DNA of 64,000 nucleotides from Rufibacter hautae (GTDB taxonomy: Bacteria > Bacteroidota > Bacteroidia > Cytophagales > Hymenobacteraceae), in NCBI RefSeq assembly GCF_008271695.1, contig NZ_VKKY01000002.1, forward strand, positions 620,001-684,000. Direction: 5' to 3'. Position numbers and translations under genes: made by a program. Below, in pieces: positions 9,061 through 19,497 of this stretch (positions within the stretch are counted from its first letter, which is position 1; each line of letters opens with the position of its first letter). Under the pieces are notes generated by a model. That model was not told the origin of the DNA, did no database searches, and saw only the letters and a list, made by a program, of their open reading frames with translations.

Positions 9061-12000
9061 ATGACTAATTTATTACCTGAAAAAAAGTTGGCCCCACAAG
9101 GCTGGCTTAGTTTATGGCAACTGAGGAAGGGTTCTTCCTTGTTGTTGCTGTTGTTAGCCTTTTTGTCTTTGGGCATAGGGCAGGCAGCGGCGCAGCAAAG
9201 AACCATTTCTGGTACAGTTACCGGTGACGGTACTTCTCCGTTGATTGGTGTGTCGGTTGTGCTGAAAGGTACCACTACTGCCACGGCTACTGATGTGAAT
9301 GGAGCTTATTCAATTCCGGTAACCGAGAGCGCAGGTACTTTGGTGTTCTCTTATATTGGGTACATAACCCAGGAGGTACCTGTTGGCGCGCAGTCTACCT
9401 TAAATGTAAACCTGCTCACCGATGCTAAAGCCTTAGAAGAGGTAGTGGTAGTAGGTTACGGTACGCAGAACAAAAGAGACTTAACCGGGTCTGTTGCCTC
9501 TATTGATGAAAAAGACTTTAACGCAGGGCCGGTAACAAGCCCGCTGCAGCAGATTGCTGGTAGAGCCGCTGGGGTGAACATAAACCAGGTGGGTAGCGAA
9601 CCGGGCCAGAATCCTAACATCCGGATCAGAGGGATCACTTCTTTGATTGGTGGTAATGACCCGTTGGTGGTTGTGGATGGTATCCAAGGTGACCTTGGGT
9701 TATTGAACCAAATCCCACCAAGTGAGATCAGCTCTATTGAAATCTTGAAAGATGCTTCTGCCACCGCCATCTACGGTTCAAGAGGTGCAGCCGGGGTTGT
9801 TTTGGTTACTACTAAAAAGGGTAGAGCCGGAGAAACCTCTGTTGAGTACAGTGGTGTAGGTTCTATGGATGTTATCGCCAAGAAATATGATATGCTGAAT
9901 GCCTCTGAATACAGAGCAGCAGCTGAAGCAAGAGGAATTGAATTCAACGATTATGGTGGAAACACTAACTGGTTTGATGAAATTACCCGCCGCGGATATA
10001 CCCAAACACATAATGTAGCTGTAGCTGGTGGTAGTGAAAACTTTACTTACAGAACTTCCTTAACTGGAATTTTGCAGCAAGGGATCATTAAGAATTCAAG
10101 CTATGATAATTACATCGGCCGTTTCCAAGGAACTCAGAAAGCATTAAAAGACAAACTTAGCTTGGATTTTAACCTTAACACATCTGTCAGAAGAAACGAG
10201 TATAATAATGGAAGCAGAGTAGGGGAGGCCACTAATCGCCGACCTACTGACCCCATCTATACAGATGAGCCTTTGTACAAAGACACCGGACCTTACTTTA
10301 TTGACCCTAATAGTTTTGGTTACTTGAACCCTGTTGCTCGTACTTTGGAAATTACAGATGGCGATGTAACCAATAACCTGTTTGGAAGCTTGAGAGCTGA
10401 ATACAGAATCATTGGAGGTTTGAGTGGTGGTGTATTTGGCTCTTGGAGAAGAACTTCTAGAGAAGGACAAGGCTATATTTCTGCCAGAACTACTGTGGAA
10501 GGTGCTCGTAACTTAGGTGAAGTTCCTGCCAACTTAACTGGTGAAGAGAGAGACAATTTCCTTAACAACCTACCAGATGGTATAGCTACTAGATTAACTA
10601 ATAATTCAGACGAAAAGCTGTTTAATGCTTTTGTGAATTATAAATCAGATTTCGGCGATAATCACCTAGACTTCATTGGGGTTTATGAGTATCAGAAGCA
10701 GATCTATGATGGATACAGCGCCTCTGCCAGAGGTTTCTTGGTTGACTCTGATGACAACTTAAGTGCTTTGGCTTCGGCAGATCCTAACCTTTTCCAGCAA
10801 GGGAACATCAGTTCTTACAAAAACGACAGAATCCTTGCTTCTTTCCTGGGTAGAGCTAACTACTCTTTCAAAGACAGATACATTCTAAGCGGTAGCTTCA
10901 GGAGAGATGGTTCTTCTGTGTTTGGTGCAAACAACAAGTGGGCTAACTTCTTCGCCTTTTCTGGTGCCTGGAGAATCTCTGATGAGGCTTTCATGCGTGA
11001 CCTTTCTGTTATCAATGACCTGAAACTGAGAGTAGGTTATGGCGAAACCGGTAACCAACAAGGTCTGGGACCATTGAACTCTGTACGTTTGGCCAACAAC
11101 GCCGGTACAGCCTTCTTCGGGGGTACACTTATTCCTAACTTCTCTATCACGCAGAACGAGAACGCCGACTTGAGATGGGAAGTGAAAAAGATGTACAATG
11201 CCGGTCTTGATTTCGGTTTCTTTGGTGGCAGCAGACTTTCAGGTTCATTGGATTTCTATTATGGCAAAACCAGCGACCTGTTGTTTGACTACGCTGTTCC
11301 ACAACCTCCATATCCTTTTGGATCTATCAAGGCTAACATTGGTGAGATCTTAAACAAAGGCGCTGAACTTGGTTTGTCTTATGCCTTAATTGACAAAGAA
11401 GATTTTGCTCTGAACCTGGCTGGTAACCTTACCACCAACAGAACTGAAGTAAAAGAACTGAGCGGATCATTGAACGGCATTCCGTTGACTACTAATTATG
11501 TGGTATGGGGATCAGGAGGTACCACAGGTGTGGGTTCAACCAACAACGCTATCTCTCACCTGATCATTGGCCAGCAATTGGGTACTTTCTACCTGTTCAA
11601 GCATGCCGGTATTGATGAAAATGGAAATCAAATCATTGATGACCTCAATGGCGATGGTTTGATCTCAGACGGAAACAGAGAAAACCCAGACCGTTACATA
11701 GCTGGTCAGGCTTTGCCAAAATTCACTTGGGCCTTCACGCCATCTGCCAGATACAAGAACTTTGACATGAACCTGGTGTTCAGAGGTGCCCACGGCCACA
11801 AGATTTTCAACGCCAGAAAAGCTACTTTGAGCACCTTGAGCCAATTGGGTCAGGTAAACGTGCTGAGAAGCTCTCTTGATCTTGGTTTGCAGAACCTGAC
11901 GTATGCTACTGACCTTTGGTTAGAGGATGGAGATTTTGCTCGTCTTGAAAACCTTACTGTTGGCTACAATTTCAACAAAGCCAAGATGGGAGCCATCAAG

Positions 12001-12162
12001 AACCTGAGACTTTCTTTCACGGCCAATAACCTGTTTGTGATCACTGACTACACTGGTATTGACCCAGAGGTAAGCTCTACCGGAGGCAGCGGTTTTGGTA
12101 TTGATTATGGTATCTATCCACGTACCCGCAATTTTGCTGTGGGAATCAATGCAACTTTCTAG
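9061..12162 (+). CDS. susC: SusC/RagA family TonB-linked outer membrane protein
   Basis: A 1033-aa TonB-dependent receptor. It has an N-terminal signal (hydrophobic LLLLLLAFLSLGIG, ending AAAQQ at ~46), a carboxypeptidase-regulatory-like domain (~48-120), the SusC hallmark EEVVVVGYGTQNKRDLTGSV (~126-145), a plug domain with IRIRGI and ILKDASATAIYGSRGAAGV, then a long beta-barrel ending in an aromatic residue (GINATF). Family knowledge: SusC forms the import pore for oligosaccharides with SusD as lid. The susD and SusE-like genes and amylases follow directly, so starch or maltodextrin is the likely cargo. The LacI operator candidate lies upstream. Confidence 0.96.
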   Translation: MTNLLPEKKLAPQGWLSLWQLRKGSSLLLLLLAFLSLGIGQAAAQQRTISGTVTGDGTSPLIGVSVVLKGTTTATATDVNGAYSIPVTESAGTLVFSYIGYITQEVPVGAQSTLNVNLLTDAKALEEVVVVGYGTQNKRDLTGSVASIDEKDFNAGPVTSPLQQIAGRAAGVNINQVGSEPGQNPNIRIRGITSLIGGNDPLVVVDGIQGDLGLLNQIPPSEISSIEILKDASATAIYGSRGAAGVVLVTTKKGRAGETSVEYSGVGSMDVIAKKYDMLNASEYRAAAEARGIEFNDYGGNTNWFDEITRRGYTQTHNVAVAGGSENFTYRTSLTGILQQGIIKNSSYDNYIGRFQGTQKALKDKLSLDFNLNTSVRRNEYNNGSRVGEATNRRPTDPIYTDEPLYKDTGPYFIDPNSFGYLNPVARTLEITDGDVTNNLFGSLRAEYRIIGGLSGGVFGSWRRTSREGQGYISARTTVEGARNLGEVPANLTGEERDNFLNNLPDGIATRLTNNSDEKLFNAFVNYKSDFGDNHLDFIGVYEYQKQIYDGYSASARGFLVDSDDNLSALASADPNLFQQGNISSYKNDRILASFLGRANYSFKDRYILSGSFRRDGSSVFGANNKWANFFAFSGAWRISDEAFMRDLSVINDLKLRVGYGETGNQQGLGPLNSVRLANNAGTAFFGGTLIPNFSITQNENADLRWEVKKMYNAGLDFGFFGGSRLSGSLDFYYGKTSDLLFDYAVPQPPYPFGSIKANIGEILNKGAELGLSYALIDKEDFALNLAGNLTTNRTEVKELSGSLNGIPLTTNYVVWGSGGTTGVGSTNNAISHLIIGQQLGTFYLFKHAGIDENGNQIIDDLNGDGLISDGNRENPDRYIAGQALPKFTWAFTPSARYKNFDMNLVFRGAHGHKIFNARKATLSTLSQLGQVNVLRSSLDLGLQNLTYATDLWLEDGDFARLENLTVGYNFNKAKMGAIKNLRLSFTANNLFVITDYTGIDPEVSSTGGSGFGIDYGIYPRTRNFAVGINATF

Positions 12163-12180
12163 AAACCTATGAATTCAACC

Positions 12181-12200
12181 GTCTTAACTTTTGTTAAGAC
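12181..12200. other. susC-susD intergenic hairpin
   Basis: A perfect 8-bp stem GTCTTAAC / GTTAAGAC with a TTTT loop in the 69-bp gap. It may protect or differentially process the susC-susD transcript. It has no strong T-run, so a terminator is less likely. Confidence 0.45.
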
Positions 12201-12231
12201 ATTATTGAGATAGAAACTCTAAGTATTCCTT

Positions 12232-13716
12232 ATGAAAAAAATAATTTATTCACTTTTGATTACCGCCTCAGTGACCTACGTGGGTTGTACTGATTTAGAG
12301 GAAGGCACGTACGGTACTCAGGTGGCTGATGAATTCTACGCTACTGATGCGGGAATCAATGCTGCCCTGGCTAGTATCTATAATGAGGTAAGGGGAGACT
12401 GGAACGGTAAAGGGATTGCCGGCGCTGACAGAGGTTGGTATGACCTGAACGAGACTTCTACCGATGAAATGATTGTTCCTACCCGTGAAGACGGAGGCTG
12501 GAATGACAACGGTATCTGGCGTGCCATGTATCAGCACACCTGGACCGGATCTCAGGAGTTCATTGGCAATACTTGGAACTGGTTGTACAGAAGCGTATTC
12601 AAAGCTAACCTTGCAATTGAGTTATTAGAGAATGCCAATGCGGACCAGTCAAGAATTGCTGAGGCAAGGGTATTGAGAGCCTATTTCTACTATATGCTCA
12701 TGGACGGATGGGGAAATATCCCTTTCTATACCCAAAACAACGTGACAGTAGACCAGATTCCTCAAACACCTCGTGCTGAAGTTTTCAACTTCATTGTAAA
12801 GGAGATTCAGGATAACGTTGAATTTCTGCCTACAACTAAAGGAGGTCAATTTTATGGCCGTTTCAACAAATGGGCTGCTTACGCATTATTGGCCAAAATT
12901 TATTTGAATGCTGAAGTTTACACTGGTACTCCACGTTGGACAGAAGCTATTGCTGCCTCAGACAAAATTATCAATGAAGGTGGGTTTACCTTAACTCCTA
13001 ACTTGTATAACAATGCTGGTGCAAGTGCCGTGTTCGGTGACAGGTTGGATGACCAGGAAGTGATTTTGGCGGTATATGTAGACGCCCTGAGCGCTCCTCG
13101 TAACATCATTGGTATCCGCACCTTGCAGGGACCACATGGCAATGCCTTGTTTGGTTTCAGTACCTGGAATGGGGCAACTGTTCACCAGGACTTCTTAAAC
13201 AAATACAGTACAGATGACTTGCGTAGAAAGCAATGGTTGGTAGGTCCGCAGCCCGGTGGTGTAACGTACACTTCCACGCTTTCTTCTATCAACAGTGCTG
13301 GTCAATCTGAAGGCGCCAGAAACGCTAAGTTCTTGCCGGTTCCTCCCTTTGAGCCAGGAAACAGCTCTTCAAATGACTTCCCGGTTTTCCGCTATGCTGA
13401 TGTTCTGTTAACCAAAGCAGAAGCCTTGTTGAGAAGCGGTGGTTCTGAGGCTACGGCCAGAGAATTAGTGGATCAGGTAAGAAACCGGGCTGGTCTTCCA
13501 GACTTTGCAGGTACTTTAACCTTGAATGAAGTGTATGACGAGAGAGGTAGAGAGTTAGCATGGGAAGGTCACCGTCGTCAGGACATGATCCGTTTCGGGA
13601 CTTTCACTGCGCCACGTGCCTTCAAGGCGGCAAGCGCCGACACTTACAAGCTATTCCCGATTCCGGCTGAAGCAATCACCAACAACCGTACTTTGGTTCA
13701 AAATCCTGGTTATTAA
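12232..13716 (+). CDS. susD: SusD family outer membrane starch/maltodextrin-binding lipoprotein
   Basis: A 494-aa SusD/RagB protein: a lipoprotein signal with Cys at about residue 19 (SVTYVGC), TPR-like helical content (NWLYRSVFKANLAIELL, ARVLRAYFYYMLMDGWGNIPF) and the classical C-terminal RagB motif region FRYADVLLTKAEALLR ... VRNRAGLP ... ERGRELAWEGHRRQDMIRFG. Family knowledge: it caps SusC and binds glycan at the cell surface. It lies 69 bases after susC and 8 bases before the SusE-like gene, so the three form an operon. Confidence 0.96.
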   Translation: MKKIIYSLLITASVTYVGCTDLEEGTYGTQVADEFYATDAGINAALASIYNEVRGDWNGKGIAGADRGWYDLNETSTDEMIVPTREDGGWNDNGIWRAMYQHTWTGSQEFIGNTWNWLYRSVFKANLAIELLENANADQSRIAEARVLRAYFYYMLMDGWGNIPFYTQNNVTVDQIPQTPRAEVFNFIVKEIQDNVEFLPTTKGGQFYGRFNKWAAYALLAKIYLNAEVYTGTPRWTEAIAASDKIINEGGFTLTPNLYNNAGASAVFGDRLDDQEVILAVYVDALSAPRNIIGIRTLQGPHGNALFGFSTWNGATVHQDFLNKYSTDDLRRKQWLVGPQPGGVTYTSTLSSINSAGQSEGARNAKFLPVPPFEPGNSSSNDFPVFRYADVLLTKAEALLRSGGSEATARELVDQVRNRAGLPDFAGTLTLNEVYDERGRELAWEGHRRQDMIRFGTFTAPRAFKAASADTYKLFPIPAEAITNNRTLVQNPGY

Positions 13717-13724
13717 TTATTAAG

Positions 13725-15185
13725 ATGAGCTTTATGAAAAACTTTAAATTCATTTTTACAAGTCTCAGCTTTATTCTGAGTTTGTTTGTCTTAGGATGTA
13801 GCGAGGATGAGGTGGAGCCTTCCTTCACGGAACTCCGTAACCAAGCCTATGACCTGGTAGTGGTTTCAGATGCTAATGCCCATGTACCGGTATCTTTCAC
13901 CGCTGCTGGTACAGACCTGGAGAGAGTGATTGTAGAAATCACCCAGAAGGGTTCGGCAACAGTAGTAGCCACCAATAGCCTCAACAAAATCACTGCTGAG
14001 AACCTGAACAGAGTAAACATGACGGTGCCTTTTCCAGGCAACAATGTTGCTCCTTCAGGAATGTACACCGTGAATTACAGAATGATTGCTAAAAACGGTG
14101 AGCAAAGCATGGGCACGTATGACATTAACGTGATCAACAATGTTGCTCCAGTTTTGTGTAATTACACCAGTAGCCTACCTAATGGTAAAACAGTTTGGAT
14201 CAGGTTATATGTGCCAGAAGGCGAAACTCTGCCAGCAAATGACAACACCATCTACCTTACCGGTAGCTTTGGAGCCAGAGAAGGCGGCGCTGACTGGGAT
14301 GGCGGTGGAGGACCACATAGATTTACCCGTTTGTCTGCTACTTGCTATGAAATAGCCATGCATTTGGTAAGTGGTGATAAATTTAAAATCACTCGTGGTA
14401 ACTGGGACAAGCAAATGACCAATGCGACAGGTGCTGAGTACTCAGATTTCACTTACAATGGTGAATCTACCTTCTCTGCCACTGCGTTCAACTGGAAAGA
14501 TTTGCCAGTGGTAACACCTACTTCAACGGCAGGTGAAATTCTGAACATACCGGCAGAAGCGGTGAAGGCTGGAATGCTTACCGTGGTAGCAAACCTGGAT
14601 AACTCCATTGACGCCACCAGCGGAAACTATTACGTAGTTGAGAAAGGGGCTACCAATGTAGCTAATGGGTACAAAATGGTAGCCTTTGACAAAAAGCTAG
14701 CTGCGGCTGTTCCAAAGAAATCTGGTGTTGAATACGTAGTGGTGAAAGATGATGCTTCTGCTACTGGTAAAAACAGATATGGCTTTGTACAGTCTGCGGT
14801 TTGGGATGGCCAAACCAACCCTGCCAGAGTAACCATTGGAACCTTTGGACCAGCCGGATTTACCTTGGGGAACAAAATCGTGATTGTAGGTGGTGCCACT
14901 CCAGGTGACTGGGGAGTATCTGCAGGTCAGGATTTCACCAAAACCGGTGAAGGCAAATATTCCATCACCATTCCTCTGAAAGCAGATAGCGAATACTTGT
15001 TACTTCCAGAGTATAATCAGTGGGGAGATAAGTGGGCTTTCGGATCAGGAACTTCTGCCAAAGGTACATTTGATGTACAAGGCAACGGAGGTAACCTTTC
15101 AACCAAAGGATTGACTGCCGGAACCTACAAAATTGATGTTGATTTTACTACTGGTAACGGTACTTACACCCTTACTAAACAATAA
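13725..15185 (+). CDS. SusE/SusF-like starch-binding outer membrane lipoprotein
   Basis: A 486-aa lipoprotein (lipobox LFVLGCSED near residue 26; an alternative ATG three codons in would give MKNFKF). The N-terminal ~120 residues resemble the SusE Ig-like domain. A middle module (NTIYLTGSFGAREGG ... FKITRGNWDKQM) looks like a CBM20-type starch-binding fold. The C-terminal ~100 residues form a further SusE/F-type binding module (WDGQTNPARVTIG, NQWGDKWAFGS). It follows susD by 8 bases. It probably retains starch at the surface without catalysis. A strong terminator follows at 15210. Confidence 0.82.
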   Translation: MSFMKNFKFIFTSLSFILSLFVLGCSEDEVEPSFTELRNQAYDLVVVSDANAHVPVSFTAAGTDLERVIVEITQKGSATVVATNSLNKITAENLNRVNMTVPFPGNNVAPSGMYTVNYRMIAKNGEQSMGTYDINVINNVAPVLCNYTSSLPNGKTVWIRLYVPEGETLPANDNTIYLTGSFGAREGGADWDGGGGPHRFTRLSATCYEIAMHLVSGDKFKITRGNWDKQMTNATGAEYSDFTYNGESTFSATAFNWKDLPVVTPTSTAGEILNIPAEAVKAGMLTVVANLDNSIDATSGNYYVVEKGATNVANGYKMVAFDKKLAAAVPKKSGVEYVVVKDDASATGKNRYGFVQSAVWDGQTNPARVTIGTFGPAGFTLGNKIVIVGGATPGDWGVSAGQDFTKTGEGKYSITIPLKADSEYLLLPEYNQWGDKWAFGSGTSAKGTFDVQGNGGNLSTKGLTAGTYKIDVDFTTGNGTYTLTKQ

Positions 15186-15209
15186 GATAACTTATTGGTA
15201 AGCAGTCTT

Positions 15210-15250
15210 AAAGAGGTTATCTCAAATTCAAAAATGAGATAACCTCTTTT
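15210..15250 (+). terminator. terminator after the susCDE operon
   Basis: A perfect ~15-bp stem (AAAGAGGTTATCTCA and its complement) followed by CTCTTTT, directly after the SusE-like gene. Confidence 0.85.
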
Positions 15251-15461
15251 CTGTTTTACCATCAGCTACTTTCAGATTTATAGTTCGGGGCAAAGCAAAC
15301 TGTTTTTAAGCCCTTTATCAGGAACCATGCCCAAAACAACTTGCCCCTCGCCCAAGGTAAAAATCTGGTAAATACCTTTTAAAACGAAACTGTACCAGAT
15401 GACTCAAAATCTGGTTTAGCATGTATCTAAGTTTTTCTCTCTCTTTTCCCCCTTTTACCAA

Positions 15462-17708
15462 ATGAAGTCTTTTTTTACTTTCCTTTTCGTCTTAGTAGCG
15501 CCGCTCTGCGGGCTGATGGCCCAGCAGGTGCAGCTTACGCTCAGGGTGGACATGAGCCAGCAAACCGTTTCTGCCGGTGGCGTGCACGTGGCAGGTAATT
15601 TCCAGGCCCTGGCAGGTTCAGGGGCTGACTGGAACCCGGCATCGTTGGCCCTTACGGATCCTGATAAAGACGGGATCTACGAGGTGCAGGTATCGCTTCC
15701 TACTGGCGGTTTGTTCCAATATAAGTTCATCAACGGTAATAGTTGGACCGGAGCCGAGATCGTGCCTGCCGAATGTGGGTTGAATGACGGCGCCGGAAAC
15801 TACAACCGCACCATTGATGCCACCGCCAGTGTCTCCAGAACACCTGCCTATCTGTTTGGAACCTGCGAAACAAAAGAAGCGACCGTCCCATCCACTGATT
15901 ACAGCACGTTTTGGTGGAATGATGCCGTTTTCTACGAGATCTTCGTGCGCAGTTTCTATGACAGCAACGGCGACGGAAAAGGCGACTTTAAGGGGCTAAT
16001 CCAGAAGCTAGATTACCTAAATGACGGAGACCCCAACACCACCACAGATTTAGGCATCACCGGCATCTGGCTCATGCCCATGATGGAGTCTCCCAGCTAC
16101 CACGGCTACGATGTAACGGATTACTACGCCACAGAATCTGACTACGGCACCATGGCCGATTTCGAGGCTTTCCTGGCTGCCGCCCATGCCCGGGGCATCA
16201 AAGTCATCATTGATTTTGTGATGAACCATACCTCAGAGCAGCATCCTTGGTTTACGCAGTCTAGCAGTAATACCACTAATGCGTACAGGAACTGGTATAT
16301 CTGGTCAGATTCTAATCCTAGTTATTTAGGGCCCTGGGGGCAGGGCGTTTGGCATCAGAAAAACGGGAAGTATTATTACGGCATTTTCTACAGCGGCATG
16401 CCGGACCTGAACTGGAGCAACGCTCAACTGAAAAGCACCATGTGGGACATCACCCGCTTCTGGCTGAACAAAGGCGTGGATGGTTACCGCCTGGATGCCG
16501 TGAAGTACCTAGACGAAAATGGGCAGATGATGGAAAACACCCCAGAAACGTTCAACCTTCTACATGAATTCAACCAAGTCTACAAGGCCGCCAAACCAGA
16601 CGCGTTTACGGTAGGGGAGGCCTGGTCCAATTCAGCGGCGGTGGTACCCTATGTGCAGAACAACCGCCTGGATGCGGCCTTTGAGTTTGACCTGGCGGGA
16701 GCTATCCTGTCTTCGGTGAGAGACAACAATCCGGCAGGGCTCCGCAGCCAGCTGAACCTGGTCAACCGGGTGTACCCAAAACTGCAGTACGCCACTTTCC
16801 TCACCAACCATGACCAGAACAGAATCATGGGAGAACTGGGCAGCAACGTGGCCCACATGAAGCAGGCGGCTTCCTTATACTTAACCATGCCCGGGGTTCC
16901 TTTCCTGTACTATGGAGAAGAAGTGGGCATGTTGGGCTCGGGTGTGGATGAAGACAAGCGCAAGCCCATGCAGTGGACGCCAGGTGCGAACGCGGGCTTC
17001 TCAACCGGATCTCCGTGGCGCAGCATCAACTCTAATTACGCGCAGTTCAACGTGCAAACCCAATCCTCCGATGTCAATTCTCTGTTAAGCCATTACCGCA
17101 AACTGATCCAAATTAGGAATGCGCAACCGGCCCTTAGAAAAGGCTATCACCAGGATATGACTTCTACCCAAGCATCGGTGCTGAGCTACGCCAGGGTGTT
17201 CGGGCAAGAAGCCGTTGTGGTGGTTTCCAACTTCGGAAGTGAAGCAGTGGCAAGCCCTACGCTGTCTTTGGCGGTATCGTCTCTGGCAGCCGGAAACTAC
17301 CAGGTGCAGGAGTTATACGGGAACCGTGCCATGGGTACTGTAACAGTGAACCAGCAAGGGGCCATCAGCAACTGGACCTTAACTGGCAATTCTTTAGCGG
17401 CGGACCAAACCTGGGTTCTGCGCCTGACCTCGGCTACGGCCACGGGTATTGCCAAGGAGAAAGAGTTGAAGAACGTAAACCTGTTCCCCAATCCCACTAC
17501 GGCTAAAGCCACCTTGTCTTTGCCCAATGAAGGAAAGCAACGGGCTCAAATATCGGTCTACGATGCAGCGGGTAAACTTCTTTCTACGGAGAACATCACG
17601 GGCACCAGCCACACTTTTGAGACCCAAACCTGGCCAAACGGCACCTACTTCATCAAGGTAAGCTCCAACGGCAAGGTATCTATGAAGCGTTTGGTAGTGA
17701 CGCACTAA
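15462..17708 (+). CDS. secreted GH13 alpha-amylase with N-terminal starch-binding-like domain and T9SS tail
   Basis: A 748-aa protein with a signal peptide (to about AQQ at 21-23). An N-terminal beta-domain (~24-125, VHVAGNFQ ... DKDGIYEVQVSLP) resembles starch-binding/E-set modules. A GH13 barrel (~145-560) has DFVMNH, nucleophile in GVDGYRLDAV (~343), acid/base in VGEAW and NHDQNR. A C-terminal type A T9SS sorting domain (VNLFPNPTTAKATLSLP ... MKRLVV) means export across the outer membrane. It probably cuts starch outside or at the surface. It lies downstream of the susCDE terminator and 100 bases before a second GH13 gene. Confidence 0.94.
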   Translation: MKSFFTFLFVLVAPLCGLMAQQVQLTLRVDMSQQTVSAGGVHVAGNFQALAGSGADWNPASLALTDPDKDGIYEVQVSLPTGGLFQYKFINGNSWTGAEIVPAECGLNDGAGNYNRTIDATASVSRTPAYLFGTCETKEATVPSTDYSTFWWNDAVFYEIFVRSFYDSNGDGKGDFKGLIQKLDYLNDGDPNTTTDLGITGIWLMPMMESPSYHGYDVTDYYATESDYGTMADFEAFLAAAHARGIKVIIDFVMNHTSEQHPWFTQSSSNTTNAYRNWYIWSDSNPSYLGPWGQGVWHQKNGKYYYGIFYSGMPDLNWSNAQLKSTMWDITRFWLNKGVDGYRLDAVKYLDENGQMMENTPETFNLLHEFNQVYKAAKPDAFTVGEAWSNSAAVVPYVQNNRLDAAFEFDLAGAILSSVRDNNPAGLRSQLNLVNRVYPKLQYATFLTNHDQNRIMGELGSNVAHMKQAASLYLTMPGVPFLYYGEEVGMLGSGVDEDKRKPMQWTPGANAGFSTGSPWRSINSNYAQFNVQTQSSDVNSLLSHYRKLIQIRNAQPALRKGYHQDMTSTQASVLSYARVFGQEAVVVVSNFGSEAVASPTLSLAVSSLAAGNYQVQELYGNRAMGTVTVNQQGAISNWTLTGNSLAADQTWVLRLTSATATGIAKEKELKNVNLFPNPTTAKATLSLPNEGKQRAQISVYDAAGKLLSTENITGTSHTFETQTWPNGTYFIKVSSNGKVSMKRLVVTH

Positions 17709-17808
17709 GCGTCAGGCTGTATCAGCCTTGCACCAACACCAAAAGAAAATGAATCACGGTCAGTGATTAAGAAAAGATTACTGTCAACTTGTTAACCCAA
17801 TACCCCTA

Positions 17809-19377
17809 ATGAAAAAAACATCCCTGACAAACCTGCTCCTCTCCGGTTCCCTGTTTTTCTCGGCCATGCTGCCTGCTCAGGAAGTTATGGCGCAGCAAAC
17901 CAAAGCAAGCCAATGGCCCCGGGGCGTCACCTATGAGATCTTCGTGCAATCCTTCGCTGATTCCAACGGCGATGGCAAAGGCGATATCAAGGGCATGACG
18001 TCTAAGCTGGATTACCTGAAGGACCTGGGCGTGGAAGCTGTGTGGCTCATGCCCATCAACCCCTCGCCGTCTTACCATAAATACGATGTGACCGATTACT
18101 ACGGCATCCATCCCGATTATGGCACCATGGCCGATTTCAAGGAGTTCATAAACCAGGCGCACAAGCGGAACATCAAAGTGGTGATGGACATGGTCTTGAA
18201 TCACTCCTCTAACAAGCACCCCTGGTTTCTAGACGCGGCCAAAAACGAGAACAGCCCTTACCGCGATTACTTTGTCTGGACCCACAAGAACGATCCGCAA
18301 ACCCAGAAAGAGGGGAAAACCACCGGAGCCGATTCTTACAATACCCAACACTGGCATAACGTAAACGGAAGCGATTACCTGTATTACGGCTACTTTTATT
18401 CAGGCATGCCCGATCTGAACTTCGATAGCCCCAAGCTGCGCGAAGAGGTGTTCAAGATTGGAAGGTTCTGGTTCACCGAGGTAGGCGTTGATGGCTTCCG
18501 CCTGGATGCTGCCCGCCACATTTTCCCCGATGAGCGTCCGCAGGACAACCACAACTGGTGGGTATATTTCCGGAACGAGATGAAGAAGGCGAACAAAGAT
18601 GTGTACCTGGTAGGAGAGGTGTGGGCTCCGTCAGACATCGTGGCCCCTTACCTGAAAGGTTTGCCGGCCTTGTTCAACTTTGAGATGAGCTGGGACATTG
18701 CCAAAGCGCTAACCCAGGGACGAGGTGATTCACTGGCCATCAAGCACGCCCAGATCACCAACTTCTACAAGTCCGTTAACCCAGATTTCGTGGACGCCAC
18801 TATCCTGAGCAACCACGACCAAAACCGGATCATGAGCACCCTGAACAACGACATGAACAAAGCCAAGATGGCCGCTTCGTTGTTATTGACGTTGCCGGGA
18901 TCTCCTTACCTGTATTACGGCGAGGAAATCGGCATGAAAGGCAAGAAACCAGACGAGCAAATCAGGGAGCCTTTTCTGTGGGACGCCAAAGCCAAAGACA
19001 AGAGCCGTACTACCTGGATGAAGCCGGTGAATACCACCGATGAAACCGTACAATCTGTGGCTGCTCAGAAGAAGGACAAAAACTCTATCTACAACCACTA
19101 CAAATCCCTGATCAGCTTGCGGAACAACAGCAAAGCCCTGACCTACGGAGATGTGCAAGCCATCCAACTTGGCCAACCCGGCATAAGCGCTTTCACCAGA
19201 AACCAGGAAAACGAATCTCTGCTGGTGGTGCACAACGTGACCAACGGTGAACTTACCGTTGATTTACCTGAGAATCTGCAAAACTACAGCAAGGTGTACT
19301 TCAAAACCAATGGTGCCAAGCAGCAGAAAAACACACTGGTGGTTCCCGCTTTCAGTAGTGTGATTCTGAAGAAATAA
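17809..19377 (+). CDS. GH13 alpha-amylase / alpha-glucosidase-like, exported
   Basis: A 522-aa GH13 enzyme with a signal peptide (cleavage near AMLPAQEVMAQQ) and no T9SS tail, so it is probably periplasmic. Catalytic motifs: DMVLNHSS, GVDGFRLDAARH (nucleophile Asp), LVGEVWAPS (acid Glu) and LSNHDQNRI. The start YEIFVQSFADSNGDGKGDIKGM is strongly similar to the preceding gene's barrel, suggesting an old duplication followed by domain loss or gain. The C-terminal ~80 residues form the usual beta-sandwich. It likely acts on imported maltooligosaccharides. Confidence 0.94.
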   Translation: MKKTSLTNLLLSGSLFFSAMLPAQEVMAQQTKASQWPRGVTYEIFVQSFADSNGDGKGDIKGMTSKLDYLKDLGVEAVWLMPINPSPSYHKYDVTDYYGIHPDYGTMADFKEFINQAHKRNIKVVMDMVLNHSSNKHPWFLDAAKNENSPYRDYFVWTHKNDPQTQKEGKTTGADSYNTQHWHNVNGSDYLYYGYFYSGMPDLNFDSPKLREEVFKIGRFWFTEVGVDGFRLDAARHIFPDERPQDNHNWWVYFRNEMKKANKDVYLVGEVWAPSDIVAPYLKGLPALFNFEMSWDIAKALTQGRGDSLAIKHAQITNFYKSVNPDFVDATILSNHDQNRIMSTLNNDMNKAKMAASLLLTLPGSPYLYYGEEIGMKGKKPDEQIREPFLWDAKAKDKSRTTWMKPVNTTDETVQSVAAQKKDKNSIYNHYKSLISLRNNSKALTYGDVQAIQLGQPGISAFTRNQENESLLVVHNVTNGELTVDLPENLQNYSKVYFKTNGAKQQKNTLVVPAFSSVILKK

Positions 19378-19391
19378 CCGGTACAGGAATA

Positions 19392-19426
19392 AAGAAAACT
19401 GCCTCTGTTTCAGGGGCAGTTTTCTT
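19392..19426 (+). terminator. terminator after GH13 gene
   Basis: Stem AAGAAAACTGCC / GGGCAGTTTTCTT with a short loop, 15 bases after the GH13 stop. Confidence 0.75.
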
Positions 19427-19433
19427 AAAACAA

Positions 19434-19484
19434 CCCTAAAACAGAAGCGCCCGGGGCATTGCCTCGGGCGCTTCTGTTTTAGGG
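19434..19484. terminator. bidirectional terminator between convergent GH13 and MFS genes
   Basis: A long perfect inverted repeat (arms CCCTAAAACAGAAGCGCCCG and complement) immediately downstream of both genes' 3' ends. Confidence 0.85.
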
Positions 19485-19497
19485 TTAGTAGGTAAAA